7,017 nucleotides of DNA from Firmicutes bacterium UBA6648. Its GTDB lineage: Bacteria > Bacillota > Clostridia > Peptostreptococcales > Anaerovoracaceae. The stretch is from assembly GCA_002455605.1 (NCBI GenBank), contig DKLE01000015.1:1-7017 (forward strand). Direction: 5' to 3'. Shown here in pieces: positions 5,143 to 7,017 of this stretch. The number at the start of each line of letters is the position of its first letter. Positions within the stretch are counted from its first letter, which is position 1. The notes below the pieces were generated by a model that had not been told where the DNA came from, made no database searches, and saw only the letters and a list, made by a program, of their open reading frames with translations. The position numbers and the translations under genes were made by a program.

Positions 5143-6891
5143 ATGGAGAATATTACTGTAAAAATAAATGGAATGGAAGTTACTGCTCCGGCTGGATCGA
5201 CCATACTGGAAGCTGCTCAGCTGGCGCACATTCAAATACCTACATTATGCTATTTAAAGGATATCAATGAAATCGGCGCATGCCGTATGTGCGTGGTGGA
5301 GGTCAAAGGGGCAAGAACCCTGGTTGCCGCCTGTGTACATCCTATTGCACCGGATATGGAAATTATAACCAACAGCAAACGTGTTCTGGATTCCAGAAAA
5401 AAGACCCTTCAGCTGCTTATGTCCAATCATACTATTGATTGCTTTTCCTGCGGAAGTGCGGGAAATTGTGAACTAATTAAGCTCTGTCACAAGCTTCATG
5501 TGGATGACTCTACGAAATATGCAGGAGCTATGCCTGAGAGAATGTTTGATGACACAGCGGTTCACATGGTTAGAGACAGTCATAAATGTATTCTCTGCAG
5601 AAGATGTGTAGCTATGTGTGAAAAGGTTCAGGGGATCGGTATTTTAGGTGCCAATGGAAGAGGGTTTGATACCATTATAGATACGGCATTCTTTTTGGAT
5701 TTAGACGATACCAGCTGTGTAAACTGCGGGCAGTGTCTGATGGCCTGTCCTACAGGAGCCATAGCGGAAAAGGATCAAACGGATAAAGTATTTGAAGCAA
5801 TCAATGATCCGGATAAATATGTTATCGTTCAAACTGCTCCGTCTGTAAGAGCAGCGCTGGGTGAAGTATATAAGGTTCATATCGGAAATGAAGTAGAGGG
5901 AAAAATGGTAACAGCACTTCGCATGCTGGGCTTTAATAAAGTCTTTGATACTGATTTTGCCGCCGATTTGACCATAATGGAAGAAGCAAAGGAGTTTTTA
6001 GACAGAGTTAAGAACGGGGGAGCATTACCTCTTATCACTTCCTGCTCACCAGGATGGGTAAAATTCTGTGAGCATTTCTATCCGGATATGATTGACCACC
6101 TATCCTCATGTAAATCTCCGCAGCAAATGTTTGGAGCAATTGCCAAAACGTATTATGCGGAAAAGCTGGGGATTGATCCGGGAAAAATAGTCAGTGTCAG
6201 CGTAATGCCTTGTACGGCTAAGAAGTTTGAACGGGGCAGAGAAGATCAGGATGCTTCCGGATATCCGGATGTGGATATTGCAATTACCACACGGGAGCTT
6301 GCCAGAATGATCGATCAGGTAGGTATCGACTTTGTCAACCTTCCGGATGGAAAATTTGATAATCCTCTGGGAGAATCCACGGGGGCAGGTGTCATCTTCG
6401 GTGCTACAGGAGGTGTAATGGAAGCGGCCTTGAGAACGGCAGTAGAAACCTTAACCGGAGAGGAGCTCAAGAATCTGGATTTCTCTGAGGTTAGAGGAAC
6501 TGACGGCATTAAAGAGGCTACCTATAATGTGGCCGGTATGGATATTCATGTTGCGGTTGCATCCGGTCTTGGAAATGCAAGGAAGGTAATGGACAAAATT
6601 AAATCAGGAGAAGCAAATTATCATTTTGTAGAAATGATGGCTTGTCCGGGAGGCTGTGTAAATGGCGGAGGACAGCCTAGGCACAGTGCAAGAACAAAAA
6701 ATAAGTTCAATATTAAAGCCATGCGTGCAAGCGCTCTTTATGGACTGGATGCTTCGAAGCCAATCAGAAAATCTCATGAAAATCCGGCAATAAAGAAACT
6801 TTATGAGGAATATTTAGGAGAACCGGGAAGCCACAAAGCCCACGAGATCCTTCATACCACATATGTTAAAAGAAAAATTAATAAATTCTAA
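5143..6891 (+). CDS. hydA: Electron-bifurcating [FeFe] hydrogenase catalytic subunit HydA
   Basis: A 582-residue cytoplasmic enzyme subunit that reduces protons or oxidises H2 at the H-cluster. The ATG at 5143 follows GGGAAGG by five bases; an in-frame ATG 15 codons upstream lies inside hydB and lacks a site. The N-terminal [2Fe-2S] domain has Cys36, 47, 50 and 64. The His-Cys [4Fe-4S] cluster uses His96, Cys100, 103 and 109. Two [4Fe-4S] clusters use Cys149/152/155/159 and Cys192/195/198/202. The catalytic domain has L1 TSCSPGW (299-305), L2 MPCTAKKFE (355-363) and L3 EMMACPGGCVNGGGQP (497-512). The small-subunit-like tail ends HEILHTTYV near 567-575. The modular layout is like clostridial CpI, without the extra C-terminal [2Fe-2S] domain seen in the Thermotoga HydA. 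L1 has Ser302 where many enzymes have a second cysteine. It is the last gene of the operon, followed by a terminator. Confidence 0.96.
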   Translation: MENITVKINGMEVTAPAGSTILEAAQLAHIQIPTLCYLKDINEIGACRMCVVEVKGARTLVAACVHPIAPDMEIITNSKRVLDSRKKTLQLLMSNHTIDCFSCGSAGNCELIKLCHKLHVDDSTKYAGAMPERMFDDTAVHMVRDSHKCILCRRCVAMCEKVQGIGILGANGRGFDTIIDTAFFLDLDDTSCVNCGQCLMACPTGAIAEKDQTDKVFEAINDPDKYVIVQTAPSVRAALGEVYKVHIGNEVEGKMVTALRMLGFNKVFDTDFAADLTIMEEAKEFLDRVKNGGALPLITSCSPGWVKFCEHFYPDMIDHLSSCKSPQQMFGAIAKTYYAEKLGIDPGKIVSVSVMPCTAKKFERGREDQDASGYPDVDIAITTRELARMIDQVGIDFVNLPDGKFDNPLGESTGAGVIFGATGGVMEAALRTAVETLTGEELKNLDFSEVRGTDGIKEATYNVAGMDIHVAVASGLGNARKVMDKIKSGEANYHFVEMMACPGGCVNGGGQPRHSARTKNKFNIKAMRASALYGLDASKPIRKSHENPAIKKLYEEYLGEPGSHKAHEILHTTYVKRKINKF

Positions 6892-6916
6892 TATGAATTT
6901 ATGATATAAGAATTTT

Positions 6917-6955
6917 AAATCCGGTAATGGTTTTTAACAATTACCGGATTTTTTT
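6917..6955 (+). terminator. Rho-independent terminator of the hyd operon
   Basis: A perfect 12-bp stem (AAATCCGGTAAT at 6917-6928 pairing with ATTACCGGATTT at 6940-6951) closes an 11-base loop and runs into seven consecutive T residues (6949-6955). It begins 26 bases after the hydA stop and should end the five-gene transcript. The opposite strand has no comparable T run, so it is mainly rightward. Confidence 0.93.
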
Positions 6956-6965
6956 ATGCAGGTTG

Positions 6966-6974
6966 TGCTATACT
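6966..6974 (+). promoter_or_regulatory. Extended -10 promoter of the next gene
   Basis: TGCTATACT fits TGnTATAAT with one mismatch and lies just past the hyd terminator. No good -35 box is visible at the usual distance, where the terminator stem lies. Transcription would begin near 6981, about 32 bases before the ATG at 7013. Confidence 0.5.
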
Positions 6975-6987
6975 GATTATGAATCAG
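6973..6987. promoter_or_regulatory. Palindrome over the start site of the downstream promoter
   Basis: CTGATT-ATG-AATCAG is a perfect 6-bp inverted repeat with a 3-base centre. It overlaps the last two bases of the -10 element and covers the predicted transcription start, a typical position for a repressor operator. The binding factor is not recognisable. Confidence 0.35.
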
Positions 6988-7012
6988 AAATCTACAAAAG
7001 GAAGGTACCGTG

Positions 7013-7017
7013 ATGTT
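7013..7017 (+). CDS. First bases of a downstream gene, cut by the window edge
   Basis: An ATG at 7013-7015 is preceded by AAAGGAAGG (6997-7005) at seven bases and by a plausible promoter, so a new transcription unit seems to start here. Only one full codon is present and nothing can be said about the product. A GTG directly before the ATG is an alternative start. Confidence 0.4.

Noticed and set aside
1..7017. CRISPR array, transposon, tRNA or rRNA gene, prophage or attachment site
   Set aside because: No regular direct repeats, transposase-like frames, long terminal inverted repeats or structured-RNA gene sequences were seen; the window is compact operon sequence.

Overview
The window looks like chromosomal DNA from an anaerobic, fairly AT-rich member of the Clostridia (Firmicutes). 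The grounds are strong purine-rich ribosome binding sites (GGAGG types) before most genes, a TTG start on one gene, AT-rich intergenic DNA, and a full gene set for a multimeric electron-bifurcating [FeFe] hydrogenase of the clostridial type. I cannot name a genus from the sequence. The first ten bases match the 3' end of the common Illumina adapter, so the left edge is a contig end carrying untrimmed adapter.

Layout. Positions 9-1684 hold three genes on the minus strand, read leftward from about 1684: a DRTGG-domain protein, a small anti-sigma-type GHKL ATPase, and a ferredoxin/H-cluster protein of the sensory [FeFe]-hydrogenase type that is cut off by the contig end. Positions 1685-1859 are a divergent regulatory region with a good match to a Rex operator and an extended -10 promoter facing right. 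Positions 1860-6891 hold five closely spaced plus-strand genes: hydC (NuoE-like), a second stand-alone GHKL ATPase, a thioredoxin-fold [2Fe-2S] ferredoxin, hydB (NuoF-like) and hydA (catalytic subunit). A strong intrinsic terminator follows at 6917-6955. The last 50 bases look like the promoter, a small inverted repeat and the first codon of an unrelated next gene.

How the parts work together. HydA, HydB and HydC should form the cytoplasmic complex that couples NADH and reduced ferredoxin to H2 (reversibly). The leftward genes look like its sensor and signalling arm. The H-cluster protein lacks the proton-relay cysteine needed for fast turnover, as in sensory hydrogenases. The two small GHKL ATPases resemble protein serine kinases or ATP-dependent switches without histidine-phosphorylation domains. 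The DRTGG protein resembles a ligand-sensing regulatory domain. A Rex-like site between the arms would tie both to the NADH/NAD+ ratio. No PP2C phosphatase, sigma factor, anti-anti-sigma protein or response regulator is visible, so the target of the signalling arm is either outside the window or the hydrogenase itself. The core hydrogenase is well known; the signalling arm is the less understood part.
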